DNA of 64,000 bases. It comes from Sphingomonadales bacterium. Lineage in GTDB: Bacteria > Pseudomonadota > Alphaproteobacteria > Sphingomonadales > Sphingomonadaceae. Location of the stretch: the NCBI GenBank assembly GCA_028871475.1, contig JAGWMZ010000021.1:1-64000 (forward strand), written 5' to 3'. The notes beneath the pieces were generated by a model. That model worked only from the letters and a program-made list of their open reading frames with translations, was not told the DNA's origin and did not search any database. Position 1 is the first letter of the stretch, and each line of letters opens with the position of its first letter. Below, piece by piece: positions 18,617 through 27,661 of this stretch. A program made the position numbers and the translations under genes.

Positions 18617-20598
18617 CAGAATGCCGTCCTGGCCGCCATGAGGTGGAACGTCATCGCTCCCCACAGGGCGATCGAAGTACAGGCAAGCAGCACCAGCGAA
18701 GCGGTGAGGCGCAGCATGCCGTAGTGCTCGCTGCGCCCGGACCAGGCCATGCGCACATGCCATGCTGCCAAGGCAAGGCTGGCCGGAAAGACGACCAGGC
18801 CGAGCATATGCAGACTGGTGACCAGCGGGACCATTGCCGAGGTCCAGTTGCGGACGGCGGCAAGCCCGGTGACCAGATAGTACCAGGCGGCCAGCAGGCT
18901 GCCCGACGCAAGGGCACAGAGCGGGGCGACGATCCCCGCCCAGGCCGGGAATCGTGCCGATACGGATGCCGGTCGCCAGCGCCCCGCGATCAACGGCGGC
19001 CAGACGAGGCCCGCCAGCAAGAGGATCGCGCCCGTGATTTGCAACAAGGGCAGGATCCATCGGCTACAAGCGAGGGGCGTTGGCTGGAAGACATTGCCGT
19101 TCGCATCCTGGTTATCCGTCCACATTACCACCCGGCCCGCCTCGACCCTCGCGGCGAGACGATTGGTGCCGCCGATTTCCTGCCAGACGAAAGGCGCGAC
19201 TTCAGCGAAATGCTCCGGCTGGCCATCCAGCCCGGTAATCTGCGGGACGACGAGATGGCCATTGCCCTCGTCTATGACGCTGACCTGATTCATCAGGTTG
19301 CGCAGCGACCAGAACGTCGTGTCCTCGCGCCGCGAAGGCAGGTAGTCGCCCGCGATCGCCCGCGCGTCCTGGCGCGCGGAGGCGATCTCCGCCGGCGTGC
19401 CGGCACCGGGCCCCGGGAAATACCGATCGGTAAACCCCTGGTAGAGCGCCTCGCGAATCAGGCTCGAACCGCCGCCCTGGCCTCGACTGTTCATCGACAC
19501 GAAAAGGCCGACGCCGTCATCGAGATAAAGCAGCAGGTTGCTGTGGAACCACTGGCTGTCCCCATCATGGGCAATGATCCGGTGGCCGTTGCGGTTCCTC
19601 TCGTAGAAACCGAGCAGGAAGCGATAGGTGGCGGGGCTGACGATCGTGGCGGGCGTATCATGCATGGTCCGCGCGGTCTTCGCATCGAGAATGCGCGCGC
19701 CCTGGTAGGTACCATCCTGCAGGTGGGCGATCATGAACTTCGCCATGTCATCGCCCGACGCCGCCAGCGCGCCGGCCGGCGCGACACCGATGATCTCGGT
19801 CGGCCGGGCCGGCTCCGAGGCCAGCCCGTAGCCATTTGCCATCTGTGCCCGGAGTCGGGGCGGAAGCGGCTGCCGGAAGGTGGCATTGCGCATCCCGAGC
19901 GGGCGCAGGATATGCTGATCGACATAATCGTCAAAGCGCTGGCCAGACACCCGCTGCACGATGTAGCCGGCGAGGGTAACGCCATAGTTCGAATAGGCCG
20001 TCACTTTCCCGGGCGGATATATCCGTGCCGGCACCTGCTGGCGGACGAAACGCGCGAGATCCGGCGGCGGCCGGGTGGGATCGGCATAGAGGTCGCGTAG
20101 CGAGTCCTCGAACCCCGGCGTATGCGTCATGAGGTTGCGCATGGTGACCGGCTGCCCCCCGAACGATGGGATGCGGAAGTCGAGGTAGGCGTTTATGTCC
20201 GTGTCGAGCCCGATCTTTCCGCTCTCGACAAGCTGCATGACCGCCGTGAACGTAAAGAGCTTGGAGATCGAGCCTGGCCGGAACAGCGTCCGTTCGGGGT
20301 CGACCGGACGGCGACCGGCAACATCGGCATAGCCGTACCCCTTTTCCAGCAGGACCCGACCATCCTTCACGACGACCACCACGGCACCCGCGACATCGGC
20401 CTGATGCAGGGCATAGGGCATGAGCCCGTCGAGCCAGGACTCGAGGTCCTGTCGCGACAATGCATGGACCGCCCCCGCCATCGGGGGCAGCGACCGGATC
20501 ACAGGAACCGGGTCGGCACTTACCTGGGGCGGCCCCCACATTGCAGCCAGCAGGGCCAGTAGTCTGGCTAGCCGCCTTGTCTTCCACGTCATGAACAT
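18616..20598 (-). CDS. Serine hydrolase (class C beta-lactamase / D-aminopeptidase fold) with membrane tail
   Basis: This 660-residue protein has an export signal followed by a penicillin-binding-type catalytic domain. The SxxK motif lies in PGSISKLFTF, the YxN motif in AYSNYGV and the third motif in AHDGDSQWF. After a linker beta domain (about residues 395-510) comes a tail with five hydrophobic helices (ILPLLQITGAILLLAGLVW and later ones), so the enzyme is anchored with its active site probably periplasmic. Family activities include D-amino-acid peptidase, esterase and beta-lactamase. The neighbouring DAO oxidase and transporter favour peptide hydrolysis. The start may be the ATG at 20592. 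Confidence 0.8.
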   Translation of the reverse strand: MFMTWKTRRLARLLALLAAMWGPPQVSADPVPVIRSLPPMAGAVHALSRQDLESWLDGLMPYALHQADVAGAVVVVVKDGRVLLEKGYGYADVAGRRPVDPERTLFRPGSISKLFTFTAVMQLVESGKIGLDTDINAYLDFRIPSFGGQPVTMRNLMTHTPGFEDSLRDLYADPTRPPPDLARFVRQQVPARIYPPGKVTAYSNYGVTLAGYIVQRVSGQRFDDYVDQHILRPLGMRNATFRQPLPPRLRAQMANGYGLASEPARPTEIIGVAPAGALAASGDDMAKFMIAHLQDGTYQGARILDAKTARTMHDTPATIVSPATYRFLLGFYERNRNGHRIIAHDGDSQWFHSNLLLYLDDGVGLFVSMNSRGQGGGSSLIREALYQGFTDRYFPGPGAGTPAEIASARQDARAIAGDYLPSRREDTTFWSLRNLMNQVSVIDEGNGHLVVPQITGLDGQPEHFAEVAPFVWQEIGGTNRLAARVEAGRVVMWTDNQDANGNVFQPTPLACSRWILPLLQITGAILLLAGLVWPPLIAGRWRPASVSARFPAWAGIVAPLCALASGSLLAAWYYLVTGLAAVRNWTSAMVPLVTSLHMLGLVVFPASLALAAWHVRMAWSGRSEHYGMLRLTASLVLLACTSIALWGAMTFHLMAARTAF

Positions 20599-20661
20599 AC
20601 CCTGGTCACAAACTGGCGCTCGCGGCGCCCTTCTCGGAATGATGACGGCCGGTCGCAGATA

Positions 20662-21810
20662 TTACGCGCCGGGTTCGTGCAGCCGGCCCGGCGCGACCTG
20701 CCCGGCCACGAGCCCAAAGCTTGCGATGTCCTCGGGCACCGGCTGGTGGTCGACCATTGCCGCTGCCAGCCGGGCCAGCGCCGGGGCAGTCTGGATGCCG
20801 TAGCCACCTTGCCCGGCCAGCCAGAAGAATCCATCGTCCCCCGGATCATAGCCCGCGACGGGCTCGCCATCGCTGACAAAGCTCCGCAGGCCTGCCCAGC
20901 GACTCCTGATCCGGCTGATCGGGATCGTCGTCGCGGTCATGATCCGGTCGACTGCAATCGCCACGTCCAGTTCCTCGGGCTGTGCGTCGGTCGGCTCGCT
21001 CGGCGTTTCGTCGCCTGGCGAGATCAGGATATTGCCCGCATCGGGCTTGAAATAGAAATGCTCCGCGCAGTCGTAGACGAGCGGCCAGTTCGCCGCCGAA
21101 ATCGACGGCGGGGTATCGACCAGCGCCGCAGTCCGCCGCTTGGGCTGCAATCCGATCGGCGTAAGACCCGCCTTTGCCGCAATGTCATCCGCCCAGGCAC
21201 CGGCCGCATTGATGATGACCCGGCATGAATGGGCCTGGCCGGCCGACCGCACGATCCATCCGCTTGCGGTCCGCTCGATGTGCTCGACGCGTAGGCCGCT
21301 TGCCAGGCGACCGCCGGCAGCCCGCAGGCGCCGCAGATAGCCCTGGAGCAGTGCGTGTACGTCAATGTCGGCTGCGCCGGCTTCGATCATGCCGCCCGCG
21401 ATGCGGTTGGGTCGCAGCACCGGGCACCGGACGAGGACTTCCGAGGTCGATAGCGGTCGCATGACCGCGCGGACTTCCGGCAATGCGCCAAAGGCCTGCA
21501 AGTCCTGCCAGTGCTCGGCATCGGCAACGGCGAGAAATCCCCGCGGCGTGGTCAGGGCCGTGTCGCTGAAACCTTTCGGAGGTTGGCGGAAGAAGGCACC
21601 GCTCGCCCGGGACAGGGCCCGGACCGCGACCGGGCCATAGGATTCTGAGAACAGAGCAGCCGACCTGCCCGTCGAGTGGTAACCCGGCTGGCCTTCAGCC
21701 TCGACCACGAGAACGGTGTGATCAGCGGCCAGATACGAGGCCAGCGAAATTCCGGCGATGCCCGCGCCAATCACGATGATATCGTAATGGGTTTTGGATG
21801 CATCAGTCAT
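20662..21810 (-). CDS. FAD-dependent DAO-family oxidoreductase
   Basis: This cytoplasmic flavoenzyme of about 382 residues has an N-terminal Rossmann motif (YDIIVIGAGIAGISLASYLAA) and a second FAD contact ending VLVVEAEGQPGYHSTGRSAA. The C-terminal FAD loop is FFWLAGQGGYGIQTAPALARL. This architecture matches the glycine/D-amino-acid oxidase group, which oxidises amines or amino acids. The ATG at 21810 is preceded by GGAGAT. The gene lies between the truncated TonB receptor and the serine hydrolase, all on the minus strand, and would oxidise amino acids freed from imported peptides. The exact substrate is unknown. Confidence 0.83.
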   Translation of the reverse strand: MTDASKTHYDIIVIGAGIAGISLASYLAADHTVLVVEAEGQPGYHSTGRSAALFSESYGPVAVRALSRASGAFFRQPPKGFSDTALTTPRGFLAVADAEHWQDLQAFGALPEVRAVMRPLSTSEVLVRCPVLRPNRIAGGMIEAGAADIDVHALLQGYLRRLRAAGGRLASGLRVEHIERTASGWIVRSAGQAHSCRVIINAAGAWADDIAAKAGLTPIGLQPKRRTAALVDTPPSISAANWPLVYDCAEHFYFKPDAGNILISPGDETPSEPTDAQPEELDVAIAVDRIMTATTIPISRIRSRWAGLRSFVSDGEPVAGYDPGDDGFFWLAGQGGYGIQTAPALARLAAAMVDHQPVPEDIASFGLVAGQVAPGRLHEPGA

Positions 21811-21946
21811 GATCCATCTCCGCATTTTGTGAGTCTGGCATTCTGCGCTGGATCGCGACCGAAACCCGATCCTGGCCAGCGCCCTTGTGGACCACGACGC
21901 GATGCAGGGGCTCGTCGCGCCGCTGTCGCGATCCACAAGGACATGA

Positions 21947-24067
21947 TCAGAAATTGCGAGAAAGGCTCAATCCTGTAGTACGCGGCTGGATGTACTGGAA
22001 GCCGACCGGATCGAGCGAACCGATACCGCCGGTCAGTTCGCCCCGCTTATTGGTGACATTCGTCATGTACAGGTTGGCTGACCAGTCGCTCCAGGCAAGC
22101 CGGGCATGAATATCGAGGTTGTTGTAGCCCGGATAGATCTGCCGGACCGACGTGGACCTGAAGATACCTTCGCGGCGCCCTACCCGGCTGAATTCCCCGC
22201 CGAGGAAGACATTGACGCCTTCGGCCAGGGCCAGCCGCTGCTCGGCGGCGATATTGCCCGAGAAGCGCTCACTGTAGGGTAGCAAGTCGCCCTTGGCTCC
22301 ATACGCCGGGCTCGCGGCAGGAAGTTCCTCGGCAAGCTCTGCCTTGCCGTAGGATGCAAAGCCGGAAATCTTCAAGCCTGTCAGAGGATGCCATTCCGAC
22401 GATAGCTCGACTCCCTTGCTGCGAGCGCGGCTTCCGTTTGAGAAGTAGCCAGACCCATTGTCGTTCAGGAGGAGCAACTGAATGTTTTTCCAGTCGATAT
22501 AATAGAGCGACGCATCAAAAGTCAGCTTGCCTCCGAACAGCGAACCCTTGCTGCCCACCTCATAGTTGACGGTTCGGTCGGCATTGTAGGTAGGGGGGAT
22601 GTTGAAGACCGTCGCGGTCACGTTCGGGCCTCCAGGGCGATAGCCGGACGCGATGCGTCCGTAGATCATCAGGTCGCGCGAAATCTTGAACTGTGGGGTG
22701 ACAAGGAAGGTAAAAGAACTGTCGTGCGACCGCTCGAGCGGCTGAATGATCGGCGACGGCGCACCATCGAGATCAAGGGTGTCAGGGCCCGTGATCGTCT
22801 CATGATAGGATTGGTTGTTGCGACTTTCCCGGCCGCCGACCTGCACCTGGAAACGCTCGGTGACATGGAACGTGACATCGGTGAAGATCGCGAATTCCTG
22901 GTACGTCGACGGAAAGTGGTCTTCATTGACATAGGACCCTTGGAATGCTCCCGAGAATGCATTCACCGCAAACGCGCTTTGCAGCGAGTTGGTGCTTTCG
23001 TGGGTGTAGAATCCGCCGACGATCCAGTCGGCGATATTGCCGAATGACGTGGAAAGGCGCAGTTCCTCGCTGAATTTCCGGGTGATGACATCGTTGGTGA
23101 TGACCGAGCCCGTGGCATTGTCGCCGTAGTCGGCCTGGGAAAGGCCGCTCAGGAGATAGCTTGCGTCGAAGGCATCCCTGAGGTGGTTGATGCTGTATCC
23201 GGTCACCGATACAAGCTGGAAACGTCCGACGACGGTTTTGCCGACCGCACTGAAGACCGTTGTCGAACGGTCGAAAGTCCCTGTGCCCCTGGCTTGGCTC
23301 TGCTCGAGGTCCCCGAGACCGAACAGGGTGTCGTCGATCGACGAACCGTAGGCCTGCGTGTGCTGGAAGAACGCGCTCAGCTTGAGTGACGTGTCGGCCC
23401 CAGGGCGCCAAAGAAGCGAACCGTGCACGCCTTCGGAATCGCGCGAATTGACGTCCTTTTGCCCGGTCAGCACATTGTCGATGTAGCCTGGCTGGTGGCG
23501 CCCGAACCCGCTGAGGCTGATCGCCACTTGGTTTGCGACCGGGAGATTGATGGCAGCGCTGCCACCATAGCCAAGCCCGTTGCTGCCGGTGATCCCGTCG
23601 ATGTCCGTCTCGACGTGCCCTGAAATACCAGCCGTCGACGGGTCTTTCGTGACGAACTTCAGCAACCCGCCAAGGCTGCTCGCCCCGTAGAGTGTTCCTT
23701 GCGGGCCGCGCAGCACCTCTATGCGCTGCAGGTCGCTGGGATCGAAATCGGGGACGATTTCGCCACTCGCAAGGCTCGTGCTCGCGTTGAGCGGGACGTC
23801 GTCGATCGTAATGCCGACGGTCGGGCTCGTCGCTCCCCCGGTCGTGATCCCGCGAATGGATATGACAGGTGAGCCGTCATAGTCGTTGGGCACGACATTG
23901 AGACCGGGTACGGACTGGTAGAAGTCCTGCAGCCGAACCTTGTTGTTCTGGGTCAGCGTCGACGCTGCGAGTGCCGTGACTGGCGCCGGGACATCGAGCA
24001 GGCGCTGCTCGGTCTTTTGTGCGGTTACGATGATTTCCGGGCCGCTGTCGTGTGGAGCGGCATGCAA
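21947..24067 (-). pseudogene. TonB-dependent receptor, 5' end removed by IS
   Basis: About 700 residues of a TonB receptor remain: TonB box EIIVTAQKTEQRL, plug (FYQSVPGLNVVPNDYDG, VLRGPQGTLYGASSLGGLLKFV), barrel, and a C-terminus ending LSLSRNF. The usual signal peptide and promoter are missing because the ISL3-family element begins four bases beyond the last receptor codon that still looks native. The only start left is a TTG at 24067, which gives no export signal, so the product is probably non-functional. The rest of the frame is intact, so the insertion is recent. It was probably the uptake receptor for the catabolic cluster. Confidence 0.8.
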
Positions 24068-24071
24068 AATT

Positions 24072-24094
24072 GGCTCTGACTCATATTCCGTGCA
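24072..24094. repeat. Left terminal inverted repeat of the ISL3 element
   Basis: The repeat reads GGCTCTGACTCATATTCCGT and continues GCA. It differs from the right end by one base in 23. Confidence 0.88.
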
Positions 24095-24101
24095 ATTCTG
24101 G

Positions 24102-25670
24102 TCATGCTGGCGCCATAACTCTGGCCTTGAGCAGGTCGATCTTCGCGCGCCCGTACATTTGCCGTTTTATCAACTTGAGGCGGTTGACGTTCCCTTCGAC
24201 CTGTCCGCTGGACCAAGGGCTGGAAATGGCAGCGGCCACGGCATCCTTGTCGGCCTCTACGCCTGCTGCGAAGGCAGCGAGCTTGGTGCTGGCGGCCTTG
24301 GCGATCCACGGATCGAGGCGGGCCTCGTCCTTCGAGCGCATCATCGCGTGGAAACGGTCGAGAACGTCACGTGCCACGACCAGCGCGGGCACGGCCCGCT
24401 CGACCACAGCGTTGATCATCGCCGTCTGGGCCGATCCGGTGCCGCGTTCGGTCGTCATGCTACGGGCAATGGTGCGTGCGCTCATTGCGGCGCCGACGGC
24501 GTGGCCGAGTTTTTCGTCGCGCCGCCGGCGGGTGGCCCATTCGCTGACCACGCGCAGCGAACCGGCAAAGCCCGATGCCTTCAGTCGCCGCCACAGCTCT
24601 GCGCCCACCCTGCATCCGGCGCTCCATTCTGCCTCGAGTATGAGCGACCAGGCATCAAGCGAACTCTCCCGGCTACGAAAGGTATCGTGACGCTGGCCAC
24701 GCAGGATTTTGCGGATGGTCTGGCGCGACACGCCGGTGGTGTGCGCCATGACCCTGATCGGCGTGCCTTGGCTGGCCAGATCCAGGATCTGCCGGTTGAG
24801 TGCCTCACGGATCTGCGCGCCGTCCCACTGCAGGCGTTCGGCACGGGTCAGGGTTGCGGGATCGACCGGCCCGGATGGCGCCAAGATCCGGCGCAAGCCA
24901 GGCATTTCCATGCGCACTGCTGCCAAAAAGGCTGCCGATGCGTTTTCGAAGAGATGCCAGCGGTCGGCGACCTGTTGCGCCTGTGGTGCCGCCTCGGTTG
25001 CCGCGGCGACATAGCCTGCGCCACGATCCCGGCAAATGGTCGCAACTTGCGGGTTCTCCTGCAGCCACGCCACGACGGTCTCGCGTTGCCGGTCGGGCAG
25101 CAGGTCGATGACCTGGCGGCGCTCCAGATCGACGATGATCGTGCCGTAGGTGTGCCCGCGCCGCCAGGCGAAGTCATCGATGCCGATGACCCGCGGGGGT
25201 GGCGCAGGTTCGGCCATCGGATCGCCATGACGCAGAACACGCAACATCGTGTCGCGCGACCACGGCACCGCCAGACGCGCCATCATCCGCGCGCCCGGTC
25301 TGCCGCCCAGCGCGACCGCCACCGCATGCAGCAGTGCCTCGCAACGCCCGACCCGCCGGCCATATCGGCGGGCGAACGCTGGTGGCAACGGTTCACTGAA
25401 GGTCGTGCGCGGGCATGGCGCATGGTTGCACCGCAAGCGCCGCACCTTGAGCCGGAGCTCAACTCTGGCACCGCTGATCGGCAAATCTGTCAGCGTGCGA
25501 TCGTACGTGCTGTGGCGCGATCCCGACGGCGTGCCGCAATCCGGGCAGATCCCTTGCGATGCTGCCAGTCGACCGGACATCCGCACCATGCCCTCGACGA
25601 TGGCCCTGCCTTCAACGATTAGTCCCGGTAACGACAGGCTGCTGTCCCATGCCTTTGCGACCACTGACAT
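24102..25670 (-). CDS. ISL3-family transposase
   Basis: This 522-residue DDE transposase is intact. It has an N-terminal zinc-ribbon (CPDCGTPSGSRHS ... RRLRCNHAPCPRTTF). The catalytic domain has the first Asp in RVIGIDDFAWRRGHTYG, the second in ICRDRGAGY, and the glutamate in SSPWSSGQVEGNVNRLKLIK. The helix-turn-helix TPIRVMAHTTGVSRQTIRKI sits in the insertion domain. Length and motif order are normal for ISL3. Since frame and ends are intact, the element may still be active. Confidence 0.93.
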   Translation of the reverse strand: MSVVAKAWDSSLSLPGLIVEGRAIVEGMVRMSGRLAASQGICPDCGTPSGSRHSTYDRTLTDLPISGARVELRLKVRRLRCNHAPCPRTTFSEPLPPAFARRYGRRVGRCEALLHAVAVALGGRPGARMMARLAVPWSRDTMLRVLRHGDPMAEPAPPPRVIGIDDFAWRRGHTYGTIIVDLERRQVIDLLPDRQRETVVAWLQENPQVATICRDRGAGYVAAATEAAPQAQQVADRWHLFENASAAFLAAVRMEMPGLRRILAPSGPVDPATLTRAERLQWDGAQIREALNRQILDLASQGTPIRVMAHTTGVSRQTIRKILRGQRHDTFRSRESSLDAWSLILEAEWSAGCRVGAELWRRLKASGFAGSLRVVSEWATRRRRDEKLGHAVGAAMSARTIARSMTTERGTGSAQTAMINAVVERAVPALVVARDVLDRFHAMMRSKDEARLDPWIAKAASTKLAAFAAGVEADKDAVAAAISSPWSSGQVEGNVNRLKLIKRQMYGRAKIDLLKARVMAPA

Positions 25671-25727
25671 TCCTCCCCACTAACCATCAGCAGGAATCCA
25701 ACAGTCCGCGCCCTGTCCTGTCAATTC

Positions 25728-25750
25728 TGCACGGAATATGAGTCAGAACC
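25728..25750. repeat. Right terminal inverted repeat of the ISL3 element
   Basis: Reading inward on the minus strand it begins GGTTCTGACTCATATTCCGT, one mismatch from the left end. Core-type genes begin 40 bp beyond it. Confidence 0.88.
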
Positions 25751-25789
25751 AATGTTCAACGCCGATTGACACTCTGACTGGAGATCGCC

Positions 25790-26404
25790 ATGAAGCTGTA
25801 TTACCATCCCTTGTCGGGCCATGCGCACCGTGCGCGGCTGGGCCTTTCGCTGCTGGGCATCGAGCATGATCTGGTCGAGGTCGATCTAGCGGCCAGAGAG
25901 CACAAGACCCCTGAATTCCTGGCGATGAGCCCCTTTGGCGAAATTCCGGTTCTGGTCGATGGCGAGAAGGTCATTGCCGATTCCAATGCGATCCTTGTCT
26001 ATCTGGCACGCATCAGCGACGCCCCCCATTGGCTGCCCGACGACCTGCCCACCGAGGTCGAAATCCAGCGCTGGCTGTCGGTGGCGGCGGGCAAGATCGC
26101 CTATGGCGCCTGCGCCGCGCGGCTGATCACCGTTTTTGATGCGCCCTTCGTGCCGGCCGAGGTGATCGGTCGCGCACATGCAACGCTCAAGGTCGTGGAA
26201 ACGACGCTGGCCTCGCGCCTGTGGCTGGCCGGCACGCCCGCGCCCAGCATCGCCGACATCGCGCTTTACAGCTACATCGCCCGCGCGCCCGAAGGGAATG
26301 TCGAGCTGACCCCCTATCCGCTGGTCCGCGCCTGGCTGGAGCGGTTGGAAGCATTGCCCGGTTTCGTTCCCTTCCAGAAGACACCGGCCGGGCTCAACGC
26401 CTGA
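25790..26404 (+). CDS. Glutathione S-transferase
   Basis: This 204-residue cytosolic GST has an N-terminal thioredoxin-like domain ([17 protein letters not shown], with the cis-proline block FGEIPVLVD and the glutathione contact [11 protein letters not shown]). The C-terminal helical domain contains the capping box [12 protein letters not shown]. It conjugates or reduces electrophiles with glutathione. The ATG follows GGAGATC. It shares a transcript with the flavin split-barrel gene 65 bp downstream. Confidence 0.88.
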   Translation: MKLYYHPLSGHAHRARLGLSLLGIEHDLVEVDLAAREHKTPEFLAMSPFGEIPVLVDGEKVIADSNAILVYLARISDAPHWLPDDLPTEVEIQRWLSVAAGKIAYGACAARLITVFDAPFVPAEVIGRAHATLKVVETTLASRLWLAGTPAPSIADIALYSYIARAPEGNVELTPYPLVRAWLERLEALPGFVPFQKTPAGLNA

Positions 26405-26469
26405 GACCGGAGGGCGGGGCACCGCATCCCCCCTCTCGGCGGTGCCCCCCTCATTTGGAGTGCAAGGCA

Positions 26470-27480
26470 ATGGAAAGCGATCAGACAGCACAGGAAAACT
26501 CCCCCTGGCATGCCGGTGAAATCGCGCTGCAGAACACCGTTGGCGCGGTCGCCCGGATGGACATGATGGGCCGCAAATTTCTGCGCGACCATCTGATCGA
26601 ACAGCATCGCGACTTTTATGAGCAATTGCCCTTTGCCGTGTTTGGCACGGTCGATGCTGATGATATGGTCTGGGCCTCGCCCCGCGCGGGCCTTCCCGGC
26701 TTTCTGACCGCGCCCGATCCGACCCATCTGCATGTTGATGCGTGGCTCGACCCCGCCGATCCGGCCAGCGCTGGCCTTGCGCCGGGTCGCGGCGTCGCGA
26801 TGATCGGCATTGAACCCTGGACGCGACGGCGCAACCGGGTCAATGGGCGCATCGAGCGCGCTGATGATGGCGGTTTCACCATCGCTGTCGAGGAGTCCTT
26901 CGGCAATTGCCCGCAATATATCCAGCGCCGCGCGCCGCAATTCACGCGCGATCCGGCGATGCCCTCTCCCGCCGCGCCCGACAGGCTGGGCGCGCTCGAT
27001 GATGCGGCGCGGACGCTCATCACCATCACCGACAGCTTCTATGTGGCCAGCTATGCCGACACGGCGACCGGGCGGCGGGTGGACGTATCGCATCGCGGCG
27101 GTCGCCCCGGCTTTCTGCGCGTCGACGAGCAGGGCGTCATCACCATCCCCGATTTTGCCGGCAACCAGTTCTTCAACACGCTGGGCAACATCCATCAGAC
27201 CGGCAAGGCGGGAGTGGTCTTCATCGACTGGACAAGCGGGGATCTTCTGCAGATCAGCGGCGATGCCGAAGTGGTGCTGGAGTCGCCGGAAATCGCTGCC
27301 TTTACCGGCGCCCAGCGCTTGTGGCGCCTGCGGCCTCGCGCCATTCTGCGCCGGCCAGCGGGCCTGCCGCTCACCTGGCAGTTCACCGATGATCCCTGGT
27401 CGCCCGCCCTCGCCCGAACCGGCACCTGGGCCGAAGCGCAGGCACGGCTCGACGCGTCCGGTTCTGGGGAGGGCGGGTGA
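26470..27480 (+). CDS. Pyridoxamine 5'-phosphate oxidase-like flavin split-barrel protein
   Basis: This 336-residue protein is built from two flavin-binding split-barrel halves. Each has the FMN-contact pattern: FAVFGTVDADDMVWASPRAG near residue 60 and YVASYADTATGRRVDVSHRG near 195, with NQFFNTLGNIHQTGKAGVVF near 235. Related proteins are often fused to ferredoxin reductase domains; none is fused here. The reaction is unknown, probably FMN-linked reduction. The ATG at 26470 follows GGAG and AAGG; the longer open frame starts inside the GST gene and is not credible. Confidence 0.8.
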   Translation: MESDQTAQENSPWHAGEIALQNTVGAVARMDMMGRKFLRDHLIEQHRDFYEQLPFAVFGTVDADDMVWASPRAGLPGFLTAPDPTHLHVDAWLDPADPASAGLAPGRGVAMIGIEPWTRRRNRVNGRIERADDGGFTIAVEESFGNCPQYIQRRAPQFTRDPAMPSPAAPDRLGALDDAARTLITITDSFYVASYADTATGRRVDVSHRGGRPGFLRVDEQGVITIPDFAGNQFFNTLGNIHQTGKAGVVFIDWTSGDLLQISGDAEVVLESPEIAAFTGAQRLWRLRPRAILRRPAGLPLTWQFTDDPWSPALARTGTWAEAQARLDASGSGEGG

Positions 27481-27521
27481 CCTTGCGTCGCCGCCAATTC
27501 CCGAAAATTGCCCGGCTTTCA

Positions 27522-27550
27522 TGTAACCATCGGCCCGGTGACATCGAATG
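27522..27550 (+). promoter_or_regulatory. ECF-sigma-type promoter before ccdA
   Basis: TGTAACC (27522-27528), a 16-base spacer, then CGAATG (27545-27550). It matches the pattern found in front of the bufferin, thioredoxin, DUF1223 and second MNIO genes. Confidence 0.7.
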
Positions 27551-27661
27551 GATTGGCAACAGCGGCGCCAGCGCCGCCTTTGCCACATGATGACAGGACC
27601 ATGCGATGCCCACCCCCCGCCCCATACCCGCCATGGCGATCCCGCTGATGGTGACGCAGGC

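Larger units (their letters stand above)
6412..25750. mobile_element. tRNA-Leu genomic island
   Basis: The island starts at the tRNA-Leu 3' end with a P4-type tyrosine integrase and ends at an ISL3-family element. In between are catabolic genes with no housekeeping function. I could not find a copy of the tRNA 3' end at the right border, and no conjugation genes are present. The right end may therefore have been lost, and the right boundary is an inference from gene content. Confidence 0.65.
24072..25750 (-). mobile_element. ISL3-family insertion sequence
   Basis: The element carries one transposase gene. Its ends are near-identical inverted repeats of about 23 bp that begin GG(C/T)TCTGACTCATATTCC. 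The 8-base flanks (gcaaaatt on the left, aatgttca on the right) do not match, so there is no target duplication. It separates the truncated receptor from the core gene for glutathione S-transferase. Confidence 0.88.

Noticed and set aside
18616..20598. Serine hydrolase as a microcystin-degrading MlrB
   Set aside because: The fold is shared, but MlrA, MlrC and MlrD are absent and this protein has an extra membrane tail.
25690..25790. attR copy of the tRNA-Leu 3' end at the right border of the island
   Set aside because: I looked for the CCTGGGCACCA end and the T-arm sequence by eye and found neither here; an exact alignment would be needed to exclude a short core.
27548..27661. Upstream ATG at 27548 as the CcdA start
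   Set aside because: It overlaps the predicted -10 element, so it would not be in the mRNA, and the extra 38 residues are polar and unlike the family.
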